A stretch of 64,000 bases of DNA from Trachythela sp. YZ-2020 (GCA_016169945.1 JADLSH010000199.1:3248501-3312500), one strand, 5' to 3'. Positions 36,641-48,841 are shown, counted from the first letter of the stretch. The notes: generated by a model from the letters alone, not told the origin. Made by a program: numbers and translations.

Positions 36641-37969
36641 TATGCCATAATATAATTTCCTGTCATGTTTTGTATCGACACGTAGCCAAAGTCAAAACCT
36701 TCCTTTTCTGACTTGGAGCAACGTAAATTGCGTTTTATCTTTTGTCTATAAGCATACTTTTGTCGAAATAGCAGGAGTCATATTTGGGTATCGTTTGTCT
36801 AAAATTTAAATGCTTATCAACGCATGAAAATATTCATGCAATTCTGCACGCAGTTAACCGCAGGGCCGGCTTCCAGCTAGGCTATTCCATTTGTGCTGAA
36901 ATTGTTGAAAAACCCTAAGTCTAACTCAGACTTCTGCAAACACACTATAATAGCAAGCAAAATATTTAGGTGAATTCTTAAAATGATATTAAGCTCATCC
37001 ATTAACTGCTTTGTCACTTTAAAGAGACGTTGATAAAATATTGTAATACAATAATGTAAACAAACGTGATAAACACAGTACTAAAGAGTAAAGTATAATT
37101 ATAGATTTCCTCTTCCCTTTTTAAAGCTAAGTGTGAAAAATTAAAGGGCTGTGGCTTCTGACTTTAATATAAGCGAAGGCCGAAGAGGTTTATAAAACAC
37201 ACACTGGTCTATATATTCTAAGTATTACGATATTATATACTGAATAGTTTACCTGTCTGCGAAGTTTATCAATACTTTGAACTGGCGGAAGTAGATATGT
37301 CTACAAGGCTCGAAGAAAATACTATAAAGTTACCTGTAAATATATCTTCAGGTACCAGAAATCACGCTATATACAGGAATACACTCGTCGCCCCATCTTC
37401 TCAGCTTTAAAAGAAAAGAACTGTAATATTGTGTAATAATTATATAAAGTTTCATTCAACATAATCGTACTTGCATAGACATTAATATCCATAATTATGA
37501 CACTGACAAAGTGAAACAAAAATATGCAGTATTTATGATTCTACTCACGTTACTGCCATTGCTCTTCAAAAATTTATATCCGGGAATCGACCTCTTCTTC
37601 TACTTGCAATAGCTGAAAAAATACTGAGGTTTCCCTACGTGTGCGAACACGAATAAATTAATGGAATAATGCAAGAAAAACCCGTACAAATAACAACAGC
37701 CGCCCCGTGGAGTTCCAGGAAAATGACTCTTTGTAATTCGACCTCGAGTGTCATGTGGCGTGAAAATAGAACACGACCAGGCTTGTGGTAAAATTGAACA
37801 AGGGTATTAAGATTATTGCACTTACTGTAAGGGTTTATACTCACGCGTTATGAAATAAAAGGCTAGAATTATCTAATAAATATTGCATGCTGTGTTTACC
37901 TTACTCGTTAGGTAAAATATTTAAGTTGTCAAGTTTTAATCAACCCTGCGAATTTATGTTAGAGAGAAG
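36641..37969. repeat. Segmental duplication, copy A
   Basis: It is alignable by eye with 47498-48841 in the same orientation from TATGCCATAATATAATTTCC to GCGAATTTATGTTAGAGAGA, with indels and one dissimilar middle part. Read on the minus strand, both copies contain TTTACAG|GTAACTTTAT, a possible first-exon donor. It lies upstream of the HELZ2-like gene. Confidence 0.85.
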
Positions 37970-38716
37970 GTACAAGTACTAAGAAAAACTAAATATCATC
38001 GCAATTGTGCTCTGTTTGACCAGCTGATGAAATTTGGTTCAATGGTCTCGGAGACGCGATTTCCTGCGTTCTGAACAAACATTTGATTCCAATTTGTACG
38101 TAGAAATCAGAAATATACGTAAAGAAGAAGTATATGCGGATAAGAATAAGTTAGCTTCCTGTACAATACCTTTTCCCATAAAATAGTTAATATGTAGATT
38201 ATAGTAGTTGTGGCAATATGGTTCCATTTCAAAATAGTCAGATTTCAAAAATAAAAAATCATTGCAATTGTTGAAGACAATGCAAATGCACTGCGGAATG
38301 TGCGTTTTTTCATGGACTTGTAAGTATGGGTTGTAAGTCTAAAGATAGCCTGTGCCACAGCTGTAAGAAGCAAGTCTAAAGAAAGCTTAGATCCAAACGT
38401 CTAAAGAGTACATGAAATTCATTCAAAAAGTTCAATTCTCAGCTTCTTTCTAACATCAACAAGCGAATAAACCGCGTCTGAATCTTCAAAATATATATGT
38501 GAAATTTACTCGCGATCGAGGATCGAATTACCGATCGAGGACGTTGTACTGTATACAATTAATATGGTCCAGGCAGATATTTTACTTAAGATATGATGGT
38601 ATGGTATGATGCCATGGACCACCAGGCATCATACCTTAATTATAAAAAGATAAATGCGTATTACTCGCAAATCAGGTTTCGAATTCTGGCCGTCGACATG
38701 TAGCTATCGTTCGTCT

Positions 38717-39091
38717 CAGGGCCTTTTTTAACTAATGTACTGGAGGAGCAAAAGCCCCCCCAGCCTCCATGTTCGCCCCCCCAGTAAGCTATTTTGGCCC
38801 CCCCAGTGAAGGTCCCTTTTGTCCAAAGTATAAGCCAAAAATAGAAAAAAACTGGGTTTAGAGGAAAGTTATTGTATTCTCACAACAAAACCTGGCCCGT
38901 TTAGATGGGATATATCAAAAATTGTCTCGGAAAACGCAGGAAATCAAGCCACAGAGACTCAAGAATACAAAAAATTTCTGTCCTCCCCCAGACCCCCCTT
39001 CGCCTTCCCACACATATAATACACCACCTACTTGTTACGTCCCCTTTCGATGATGCCCCCCCCCACTGATGATTTCTTAAAAAAGGCCTTG
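38717..39091. mobile_element. hAT-like element, C-rich family copy 2
   Basis: The ends CAGGGCCTTTTTTAA and TTAAAAAAGGCCTTG are flanked by a perfect 8-bp duplication GTTCGTCT at 38709-38716 and 39092-39099. Confidence 0.92.
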
Positions 39092-39448
39092 GTTCGTCTA
39101 ACTGAAAATATTTGATGCAATGCTTTCCTTCTTTGACTTTGTGCAGAATCTGAAAGATCATTTGGAATACCAAGACTTCAATTGATAATTGAAAATATAT
39201 TTCGATTCACAAACATTTCAAACTCACATTGGCCAGGTTTTTGTATCCTTAGAAGTATTCATTATATTTATAACTGCAGAAAATCCGGTTTTATAACGTT
39301 GGGATGGGAATGAAGCAAGTAAAACTTGATGAATTTGCTTCAAATTGGCACCTACGACTTGCTACGTGCAAATGTGTTGCAAATTTTGATAAACGAAGAG
39401 AGGCCACTGATGACTATGTTCTATCTAGACAACATGTTTCTTTTATTA

Positions 39449-39482
<34 letters not shown>

Positions 39483-39654
39483 TGAACTTTTAATATGTAT
39501 AATCATTTGTCTATAATTCTTTCTGTGATTGTAAATAGTTCATATAGTAACATATATAGTAATCTGCGATTCGTGTAGCCAATTGTAAATTACCTAATAT
39601 AGTGAGATTTACAATTGTATGTATAATGTTAAAAAATTTGTTTCAATAAAGTTT

Positions 39655-39655
<1 letters not shown>

Positions 39656-39732
<77 letters not shown>
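39656..39732 (+). repeat. ATT microsatellite
   Basis: About 25 units. A shorter ATT tract is at 39440-39480, and both follow AT-rich tail-like sequence. Confidence 0.9.
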
Positions 39733-39861
39733 GGATCTGGAGCAAGTCTAGGTGCTACACTTTGGGTGCTACACATCTCGTCGGCTATCATCTGACATAC
39801 TATAGTTAAATATGTTATATATAACGTGCGGTGCCAGTGTGGGTAGAGTATAGCAAATACG

Positions 39862-39940
39862 GCGGTTGACTGTTGTGTAAAACTACCTGACTACTGTACT
39901 GTTTTTCAGGTAGTTTTACACAACAGTCAACCGCCGTATG
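39862..39940. repeat. Hairpin repeat
   Basis: The arms GGCGGTTGACTGTTGTGTAA and complement surround ACTACTGTACTGTTTTTC. One solitary arm recurs at 42195-42232. Confidence 0.8.
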
Positions 39941-40003
39941 TTATATATATGCTAATTCGCCGAATATTAAAAAAGTTAGTTGTAAATCTGAAAATACTCA
40001 TGA

Positions 40004-41333
40004 TTATCGAATACTGCCACATTCGCTAAAACATCCTGCATCTACGAGATTCAGATTCTTCAAGGCTGTATTTAATTTTAAACAAATGGAGAATGGTCCG
40101 CCTTCGTCAAGAAATACAATGAATTCCTCATCGGAATCACCTACGTTTCGAATTCCATCTTCCGTTTCACACGCCTTTGGTGCAGCGGAACATTCTTCAC
40201 TACTTGTTGCTTCGATATTTGAACTGATTTCTCCATCATCATCGTCGCTCTCTTTATCTGAGCTCATTTGCTCTGGATAAAGTTGATCTACCTCGCAGAC
40301 ACCGTAAATATTTGGACTGATTTCTCCATCATCATCGTCGCTCTCTTCATCTGAGCTCGTTTGCTCTGGATAAAGTTGATCTACCTCGCAGACACCGTAA
40401 GCGAACGCTTGTTTTACTTCATTCGTATCAAGAAAACATATAAGCGCTCCAGAGTCACCGTTTTCTAAAAATGTTCCAGAAGCTCCATGGACAGCGATTG
40501 CATTCTGGAACAAAATTTCACCCTCATATTTATAGGAAAAATTACATTCAACAATGTGACCTTCATGCCTTTCATTCGGCGGGTAACCGACTTTCAGCAC
40601 TTTTACTGGATTTCCACTGTTGCAAACTACTCTCTCATATAGTTCACGCGATATTTCAACCCAATCAGGATTTCCTATCTCTTCCACTAGACAATCAATT
40701 TGAACACCTTCATTAACCTCTATAGACATGATATCAGATTCACTATGAAAGCAACACTTGGAGACCTTTCCAAGGAGGGTGTTGGCGTTTTCATTTTCAT
40801 TTTCATCTGTGTTAACAATTTCCCTTTCGTGATAATAATACTCTTGTTGTTCTCTAGCATAGTTTTTATAATATTCAATCGATGTATGAATATCGAGAAG
40901 CTGTTGCTGATTAAATGTTTGTTCAAAACATTGTTTATCAGTTGCACAGCCAACATGAAAACAGGTAAGTGCGTAATGCTTACCACTCTGAGAACAGAAC
41001 ATGGTTAAAGTTCCTGACGCCTTAGTTGTACCTGATTCTTCGTCTTCATCTTCATCTTCATTCGATATTTGTAATGGCTTTGGTGCACTAGGTTTATTCA
41101 CAGCCACAATGCTACCACCAGCTGTCGGTTTTGATAAATACTTGAACGTTGGTTTTCTTTTAGGTTCACGAAGAAGTTCAAAGTATTTTTTGGGATCACA
41201 TTTAAACTGCTTTTCAATCTCATTCAATACTTCGGATTTATCTTGTCCTCTCTCGACTGTTAAATAGAGATGAGGACGTGGAATCTTTTTGTTAGGACCA
41301 CTAACACCGTATGCTCCACGTAACCATGAAAAT
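40004..41333 (-). CDS. Last exon: trypsin-fold serine-protease-like domain with acidic repeat tail
   Basis: The exon gives 442 residues plus stop. Candidate catalytic residues are spaced as in chymotrypsin-fold enzymes: His in ALTCFHVG (after GTLTMFCSQSGKHY), Asp in ESDIMSIEV, and Ser in NGDSGALICF. The region before it (about residues 1-110) is basic then acidic, with a run of DEDEDEE. After the Ser motif, a 31-residue unit beginning YGVCEVDQLYPEQ and ending with SDDDDGEIS is repeated twice in tandem, followed by a Cys/Glu-rich C-terminus. There is no signal peptide (the exon starts after an AG acceptor), so the product may be intracellular. The fold assignment rests on motifs only; a protease-like scaffold without activity is possible. 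Confidence 0.7.
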
Positions 41334-43605
41334 CTATTGAAGTCACAGAATATGTTAAGTAATATTTCAATAATCAAAAATAATGCCATCTGTTTGAAGC
41401 CAGGCACAAATTATAAATCTTAATAGGGACACAAATGTTTTAACACCCAGTCCGATATGATAACTGGCTGCGAGATAATGCGAGTTTAGGCCATTTTGGG
41501 CGAGTTAAGGCGATTTAACAAAGTGTTAAGGCGAATTAAGACGTGTTAAGGCGATTTAAAAAAATCTAGGCTAATTTCTAGTCGCGGGTTAATATCTCAG
41601 AGCAGGCCTCGTGAACAAGAACAACGTAGTTATATCCTTTAGATGCAACATAGGAAAAGACTAATAGTTTGTACCGTCTTGGTACATTACTAAACCTCCG
41701 AAGATAATCATGGAAGGATGTTTCCTTACAAATTTCGTGAGAAGAATGGTAAGATATCTACCCTATAAATATTTCATGTACGTCTTTTCGAATGTTGTAT
41801 TCTGAGTCAAGGAATGTTTCTTCAAAAAAATCTTTTTCTTCATTCTCTTTAACACTTTCTTTTCCCTGTTCGTCGTCTATGAAAACAACAAAAACATTTT
41901 CATTATCCATTGATATTGCCACGTTAAACTTTTGTACTTAGCGGCGTACGTTTTTGTTCAACCTATCTTTTTCTATAATATATAATATATAAAACAACAA
42001 AATTTAACTTCCCAAACGAAAATAAGCGATTTTAAGGTTTATAGGCATAGAATACAAATATACACAAGCGTTGGTATATACTAAGGAATATCCTAATATA
42101 CACAGCTCTTATAAGAATAAAATATATATAATTTTGAAGCAAATGAGCACATTGTCAAGTTAACATTCTTACAGGAATAAACATTCTTATTGTATTTTTC
42201 AGGTAGTTTTACACACAGTCAACCGCCAAATTACAGGAATAAAAACTAATACTTAAAAAAATAAACATGTTAAGCCATAGAGTGTGTAAAAAGCAGGGAA
42301 AAATAAAACTTATATACGACAAATTTAGAAAACTTATATTCTGGTTGTCAGGGCTCGACGCGTTTGCATATGAAAAGTAATTAATCCACCCAAAAATTAA
42401 CACCCCAAACATGCATGAGCGAGTATCAGCCTGACAAGTATAAAATAACTGATTTTAGTTGTGGTTAAGGTGAATGGATTGAATTTCATCTAGCCATCGT
42501 AATTATCCATAGATGTACATACGGAAGCATAAGTTTATGTTCGGACTTGGACCACCTGTGGAATGTTCATTTTGTGACACCGAAAACGACTAAAACAGAT
42601 AATTAACATTTTAAAGCTCCACCGCGGCTACGCCCGGCGGAGGAATGAGCTACACGTTCCAGGAATACAACGGCGGTCGCAGAGGTCAAAGATACTACTG
42701 TATATGCCTACCTGTGTTCAACTCTTCCTTCCAAATATTTTTTTCCGTTTGAGGTTTCTTTGGTCGCCCTACTTCCGTCAAACCATCATCACTTTCATCA
42801 GTTTTTACTGACATATTAGGTGTGCACGACGTCGCAATACTCTGGGATGTTGATATGTCTTCAGACCTTAGCACGTCCAAGCAGTTTGAAAAGGATTGCG
42901 AAGAACGGAATGAGCTCAAAGACTTGGATCTAGAACGAAGGTCGGTACAACAGTCGTGGCTATTTAAAGTTATGTGGCTCCAGGACATCTTTAGTGGTGA
43001 AACGTTTGTCTTCTGTTCTTTTAAATCTCCATTACCTGTAAAAAACCGTCCCAACTTATTAATAATATATGAATAGAGCGACTTACTATAAAGCGCTTGT
43101 CAAACCCGGATGAGAGTTGATAAGAGTTGTCAAGCGAGAGTTTGCATGAGAGTTTTCCCAACTCTCTAAACTAAGTTTATTAATACTGGATAGCTCGATC
43201 AGTTCTAACCTGCTCTCTCTAGAGGTCATTAAGCATCATCATTTACTGGTTCAGTATTACCGCAGAAAGAAACCGGAATACCCCGAGAATATGAGATGTT
43301 TGATATATAGAGTCAAACTGAAAGTATTCTTTCCACGTTGCAGGAATACAACGGCGGTCGCAGAGGTCAAAGGTACTACAGTATATGCCTACCTGTGTTC
43401 AACTCTTCCTTCCAAATAATTTTTTCCGTTTGAGGTTTCTTTGGTCGCCCTACTTCCGTCAAACCATCATCACTTTTGAATGAGCTCAAAGACTTGGATC
43501 TAGAACGAAGGTCGGTACCACGGTCGTGGCTATTTAAAGTTATGTAGCTGCAGGACATCTTTAGTGGTGAAACGTTTGTCTTCTGTTCTTTTAAATCTCC
43601 ATTAC
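40004..43605 (-). CDS. Chimeric gene: HELZ2-derived linker exons plus trypsin-fold protease-like domain, 5' end not found
   Basis: Four exons on the minus strand (43605-43393, 43035-42712, 41876-41762, 41333-40004) share consistent phases 1-1, 1-1, 1-2 and 2-stop, and all have GT-AG borders. The joined product is about 660 residues: two Ser-rich segments homologous to exon 13 of the HELZ2-like gene, an acidic bridge (DEQGKESVKENEEKDFFEE), and a trypsin-like domain with an acidic tail. The stop is just left of 40007. No start codon exon was recognised; the first known exon begins with two bases of a split codon. It lies between two copies of a 1.3-kb repeat, with the HELZ2-like gene 5.5 kb downstream on the same strand. 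Whether the protein is an active protease is unknown. Confidence 0.68.
41762..41876 (-). CDS. Short acidic exon linking duplicated exons to the protease-like domain
   Basis: This 115-nt exon (phase 1 in, 2 out) has acceptor TTTTCATAG and donor GG|GTAGAT. It encodes an acidic stretch ending FLDSEYNIRKDVHEIFIG, which runs on into FSWLRGAYGVSGPNKK of the last exon. The phase match on both sides is the main support. Confidence 0.65.
42712..43035 (-). CDS. Duplicated linker exon, copy B1
   Basis: This 324-nt symmetric phase-1 exon is clearly homologous to 25073-25612 (shared runs include LRSRSKSLSSFRSSQS and KTDESDDGLTEVGRPKKP), with the middle of the parent exon shortened. Its splice sites are intact, and its final base G joins the first two bases of exon 41876-41762 to give Asp. 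Nearly identical sequence around copy B2 shows that the two arose by a local tandem duplication (units about 42654-43168 and 43338-43727). Confidence 0.65.
43393..43605 (-). CDS. Duplicated linker exon, copy B2 (internally deleted)
   Basis: This 213-nt exon copies the ends of the Ser-rich exon but lacks 111 nt (37 codons, in frame) that copy B1 keeps. Both the acceptor (TTTTTTACAG) and donor (GTAGGC) are intact. It starts GNGDLKEQKTNVSPLKMS and ends RPKKPQTEKIIWKEELNT. Sequence just left of it (43245-43392) matches the intron beside the original exon 13, so intron flank was copied as well. Confidence 0.6.
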
Positions 43606-44740
43606 CTGTAAAAAACCGTCCCAACTTATTATTAATATACGAATAGAGCGACTTACTATAAAGCGCTTGTCAAACCCGGATGAGAGTTGTCAAGCGAGAG
43701 TTTGCATGAGAGTTTTCCCAACTCTCAAACAAGAACAAGAGTTGCATGATAGTTAATGAGCGTTCATTGGATATTACCACGCGTAGCCAGAACTCTAATC
43801 TTGCTCTCACCAACCAAAATTTGAAGCAGCTCAAACAGGGGTAAAAATAACGGCCGGTCAACGGACAATGACCGACCAAAAATGCCTCTTGACCGGCCAC
43901 TTTTTAGCCTCACCGGGCATTTTTACCGGTCACACTTGTATACTTTCGGATAGAATTTTATCCCTTTTTTCATCGGCATCTATTGAAATCTTGTCAGAGA
44001 AAGACTGTATATTTCATAAAGAGAGCGCAATTTCATTGTAGCTTCACGTCACGTACGACAAAAACATTGTTTGTTCTTTTGCAAAACATAAATATTTGCT
44101 AGTTGCAGTTGAAAGGTTTCAAGTTACTGCGGATCTCAACAGCCAGGCAACAGAAAGATCGTATTATTGGCTGCCACCCCCTGAGTCCCATCAATCAGGA
44201 TTCTCCCAATGTGGTTACGTTCTGGTGATATCCTGGACCAGATGGCTACCGAGAATTCTCAATCCAGATAAGTAAATTCAAAGGTTTCTTCACAGTTAAA
44301 GTAGAAGAGGAAAATATTGTAGTAGAAAGGGTGGGCGAAAGTAGAGTTAGGAATGTGGGACCCAGGAGATGACAGCCTTGAGCCCCGGTCAGTAATCCGA
44401 GCAGGAATCAGACTCCTGTTCAAGACTGTCGCCCTAGGGTAGGGATTGGGGTTTATAGAAGAAACAAAAATGGATAATTCCAGACAAGGAAAATGGAGAG
44501 AATGGGTAATCGATATATTCAATTGCATAGCAATGTAACATGACCAACAATCTTAGATAGAACGTAGAACGTTGGGCGAACGCAGAAAGAGATGCCAGTT
44601 GCGACTCGATATCTTTTGATTAACGGCTTCTAGCGCCTCAATACGCTTTTGGAGCGGAGTTATCTGGCTGTCGGTCTGTAAGTGCAATAATACACGCATA
44701 AAATGCATCATAGGCAAATAAATGCAAAAATACAATCATA
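43606..44740. other. Intergenic, repeat-rich
   Basis: It starts with a GAGAGTTG element fragment (43665-43830). The rest is unique. A possible acceptor before a 40-codon stretch (44690-44570) leads to a stop with no donor, so no gene is called. Confidence 0.4.
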
Positions 44741-44749
44741 CATAAACGT

Positions 44750-45570
44750 GTCACGAGGAAACAAGGTCAAGGAAAACATCTCATGCGAGCAACACGGTAG
44801 TTTTTAAACTTAAACTTTGTCCTTGATAGCATTCGCATGAGGAAAACATATTATTGACTATTGTCATAATGCCTTATTGGCACTCAAGCATCCCATGAGT
44901 AAGAGATAACATGGGGAAACAAGGAAAGCAACTCATGCGAGCAACACGGTTTGTTTTCAAACATAAACTTTTGATAACTTTCGCATGAGGAAAACATATT
45001 AATGCCATATTGCCATTATTGGCACTCAAACATCCCATGAATAACACGACAACATCGGTGATAAGGAACAAAGAAAACATCTCATGCGAGCAACACGGGA
45101 CTGTTTTCAAACTTAAACTTTAGATAACATTCGCATGAGGAAAACGAATTGCCATAATATTGGCACTCAAACATCCCATAACTAAACGATAACATGGGAA
45201 AACAAAGAAAACATCTCAAGCGAGCTACACAGGATTGCTGCCAAACTTCATCCTCAAATATTGTAACGTTCCCATGAGGGAAAAGGACTATTTCAATATA
45301 ATGCCACAGCCCCGAAAAACTGTCAAGGACCAAGGTGAAAGAAAGGGGTGTTGTCCACTATCAAAATGTCTTGCAAAATAAAAATGTTCGCACTAAGAAA
45401 AAAAGAAATATATAAGCGATCGTCCCATGACCGGTTTGGATAAACAACTGATGGGACAAAAGAAACATTTCATGCGATAAAATAATGCTGTTGACTGTTG
45501 TCGATATGGACATCCATGACTATGTCTATAAAGTGAGCGTTTGAAACGTTCGCATGAGGAAAGTTAAATA
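44750..45570. repeat. ~150-bp minisatellite with CATGCGAGCAACACGG unit
   Basis: Four clear units start near 44780, 44935, 45080 and 45205, each with CATCTCATGCGAGCAACACG, TTCGCATGAGGAAAAC and CACTCAAACATCCCAT. A more diverged unit follows to 45570. Confidence 0.85.
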
Positions 45571-45964
45571 ACGAGAATATAATACTGAAGTTTATCGACC
45601 TATTCTTACTATTTTGGACATTTATATAGTAAAAGTCAATGACCTATAATCCTGCTACTTAAATATCTCATGCATGCATACGAGAAACCATTACAGGCAT
45701 TAGGCATCACTGCATGGTTATGGCCATCATTAGTGTAACGTTAAAATATGCCTTAAACTTGTTACAGACCGTTGCCGTTGGGTTATTTTGCGAACGAACT
45801 GAAACGTACAATGTGTATGTTCAAGAATATGGACGGCTAGCTCAATATTGGCAGAGCAAAGACTGGCATTCTATACGTAAAATGGTCGAATCCCACCCTT
45901 GGGGAGAAATTAATTGTGGCGATGCATATATATATATATATATTAAAGAAAAAAATAACAAGAC

Positions 45965-46619
45965 TTTACACGACAAGCGTTTTCGGCACGGCACCCCTAA
46001 AAGATGGCACCCGTGCTCAAAACTTTGGGCACGGCACCTCTGACTTTTGTCGTATAAACACGACAAAAATCGGCACCAGTGCCCAAAATATTGGAGGTGC
46101 CGAGACTTCCTGACGAGGTAGTCTCGGCCCGTCTGGCGAGCGGCACCGTGCCCAAAATGCGAAAATATTCCAGAAGTAATCTAGTTTGAGCATGCGCAAA
46201 ACAATTCGTTGATTTTCCAACATGGCGTCTTGCGAACAAGTAGCGAAAACAAACTAATTTGAATAATAAATAACACCTAAAAATTGATTGAATATATGGA
46301 ATCCCAAGTCTACTGGGTGTTAGCTCTGGATGTGCATCCAAACTGGATGCGCATCCAAACCTCCTGGATTCGTGGCCGATGAATCAATATACTATTCTTT
46401 TTCGTTAGTATTCATGTCGACCATCTCAGTTTACATACAAGTCTTACATGAAGATTGACTCAAACCATTTCGAACGCTAACAAAACACACCGTAATCACT
46501 AGAAAGTGGGGGTGCCTTTCCCCAATGGGCACGGTGCCATTAAACAAGTATCCCTTGTAAAAATTGTCGTGTAAACGGGTGCATAGCGGTGCCCTGGCCA
46601 AAAACGCTTGTCGTGTAAA
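45965..46619. mobile_element. Element with TTTACACGACAAGCGTTTT inverted ends
   Basis: The terminal inverted repeats match over about 20 bp. The interior is rich in GGCACGGTGCC words and contains internal copies of the GTCGTGTAAA end. Confidence 0.75.
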
Positions 46620-46939
46620 TCGGCCTTATAGGTACCGCCTTTGCGTAGCTGCAGGCTTGGGTTGTGTACTTGTGCTTTCTTTGACTGCATGTTCTTAGAT
46701 ATAGGCAGAATACTTTCCAGCAAAATCTTAGAGCTCTTCATCTTTTGGCTGCTGCACTTACCAACATGCTAGCGCTCTGCCAGCTTGAGCAGACTGACTT
46801 AATATATTCATGTCGGTTTCTCTTATAGTCGCATTAGATAAGACTGCTGTAAATAGCCGTATTAAAACTACTCCTTTAGTTTAATATGTTTACCACTCTG
46901 AGGTGGACGGAAAGCCTTAACAGGTTTTGCAACCCAATT

Positions 46940-47195
46940 GACAAAGGTTCTGAGGGTTAGTTAGTGGTTAGTGCCTAAGGGTTAGTTTTTAGCGAGGGAG
47001 GAAAACCGGAGTACCCGGAGAAAAACCCTCGAAGCACAGGAGAGAACCAACCAAACTCAACTTACATGAGTTTATCAAGCGCACTGACGTTACCCAACCT
47101 AAGTAAATTCACGCCCTCGACCTGCTCTATAGCCGGCTTAACTCAGAGGTAAGAGACAGCGCGCTAACCGCATCTGCCACCCGTGCTTCCTAGGT
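46940..47195 (-). repeat. tRNA-derived SINE, reverse copy
   Basis: Reverse complement of the SINE at 34640-34975, sharing GCGGTTAGCGCGCTG, GGTTGGTTCTCTCCTGTGCT and CTAACCCTTAGGC. Confidence 0.75.
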
Positions 47196-47497
47196 GACCA
47201 AATAACAATTAGTAGATGTTTTTAACGTTTTCAGTTAATTTGACATAGTGATCAAAGTATATTTCAGTTGGGCTCATAATAATCAGTGGTTGTCTAGATA
47301 AAAACTTTGCGTGACCCTGGTTGTGACGTAACATGCATATCCACAACAATCCAAGATGGCGGACAGCTCACTGATTTATGATGATTTCGGTCTAAATATT
47401 TCGAGAACTAAGCAAGATATGAAAAATCGGTAATAAAGTTTATATATAATTTTAAAAGTTCTTTTAAATGAGACAAACTAAATTTCTATTGTCAATG

Positions 47498-48841
47498 TAT
47501 GCCATAATATAATTTCCTATCATGTTTTGTATATATTACGTATAGCCACCTGCAAAACCTTCCTTTTCTTGGAGCAATGTAAATTGCGTTTTATCTTTTG
47601 TCGAAGCATACTTTTGTTGGAATAGCAGGAATGAACAATCATATTTGGGTATCGTTTGTCTAAAATTTAAATGCTTATCATTCATGCCATTCTGCACGCA
47701 GCTATCCATTTGGCTGAAATTGTTGAAAAATCCTAAGTCTAAGACAAATTTCTGCGAAGACACTATAATAGCAAGCAAAATTTTTAGGTGAATTCTTAAA
47801 ATATATTAATTAGCTCATCCATAATCAGCTTTGTCACTTTAAAGACACATGATAAAATATTGTAATACAAGAAATGTAAAGAAACGTGATAAACGCAGAA
47901 CTAAATCAGAATTTCCTCTTCCCGTCTTAAAGGCTGTGGCTGCTGCTTTAATATAAGCCAAGGTCGAAGAGGTTTATACAACACACACTGGTCTATATAT
48001 TCTAAGTATTACGATATTCGACTATAGTTTACTTGCGTCTTTTATACCTTGAACTGGCAGAAGTAAATATGTCTACAAGAGTCCAAGAAAATAAAGTTAC
48101 CTGTAAATATATATTCCGGTACCAGCAGATATCACTATATATGAATGTACACTCGTCACCCCATCTTCTCAGCTTTAAAGTGGCTCGATACAGTTTTAAA
48201 AACTTCAGTGAAATTTTTAAACTCCTTTTCTTTGGGTTTTATTCACCAGGTATCGGAGTTTTCATATATTTTGATGTTTCTACTTTTAAATTATTAAATA
48301 GTTTTTATGGTAACGCATACTTCGTTGCTATGGCAACACATACGCGTTCGTATAATAGCCTATCGCCTCGGCTATGGCCTCGTGTAGTTGGAAAATAAGC
48401 ACGGTGACCCCCCATTTGTACATTATTTACTTTATTTTGAAAAAAGGAAAAATGTTGTTTTCTTTCATAAAATTGTTTTTGGCATACAGAATTTTTTATT
48501 TTTGGTACAATGAAAGATTTTTGCGGTGCAATACAGCATGAAAAATTTGAACATAGATCACCGGACAAAATGTTGAGATATCGCGTCTTTGTAATACGAC
48601 CTCGAAAACAAGTTTAGGTGTCATGTGGCGTGAAAATAGAACACGACCAGGCTTGTAGCAAAATTGAACAAAGGTATTAAGATTATTGCACCTACTGTAA
48701 GGGTTTATACTCACATGTTATGAAATAAAAGGCTAGAATTATCTAATAAATATTAAGTAGAATATTTAAGTTGTCTTCTTAAGTAGAATATTTAAGTTGT
48801 CAAGTTTTAATCAACCCTGCGAATTTATGTTAGAGAGAAGG
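47498..48841. repeat. Segmental duplication, copy B
   Basis: Partner of 36641-37969, about 3.9 kb upstream of the first known exon of the chimeric gene. Confidence 0.85.

Noticed and set aside
37635..37844. Open frame in duplication copy A, partly matched in copy B (48496-48714)
   Set aside because: Differences between the copies are mostly amino-acid-changing and the C-terminal halves diverge completely, so coding constraint is not supported.
38039..38248. 69-codon open frame on the minus strand
   Set aside because: No clear donor or acceptor in the needed phase and no recognisable motif.
44553..44735. Possible coiled-coil exon (TPLQKRIEALEAVNQKI)
   Set aside because: An acceptor is present, but the frame runs to a stop with no link to any neighbouring exon.
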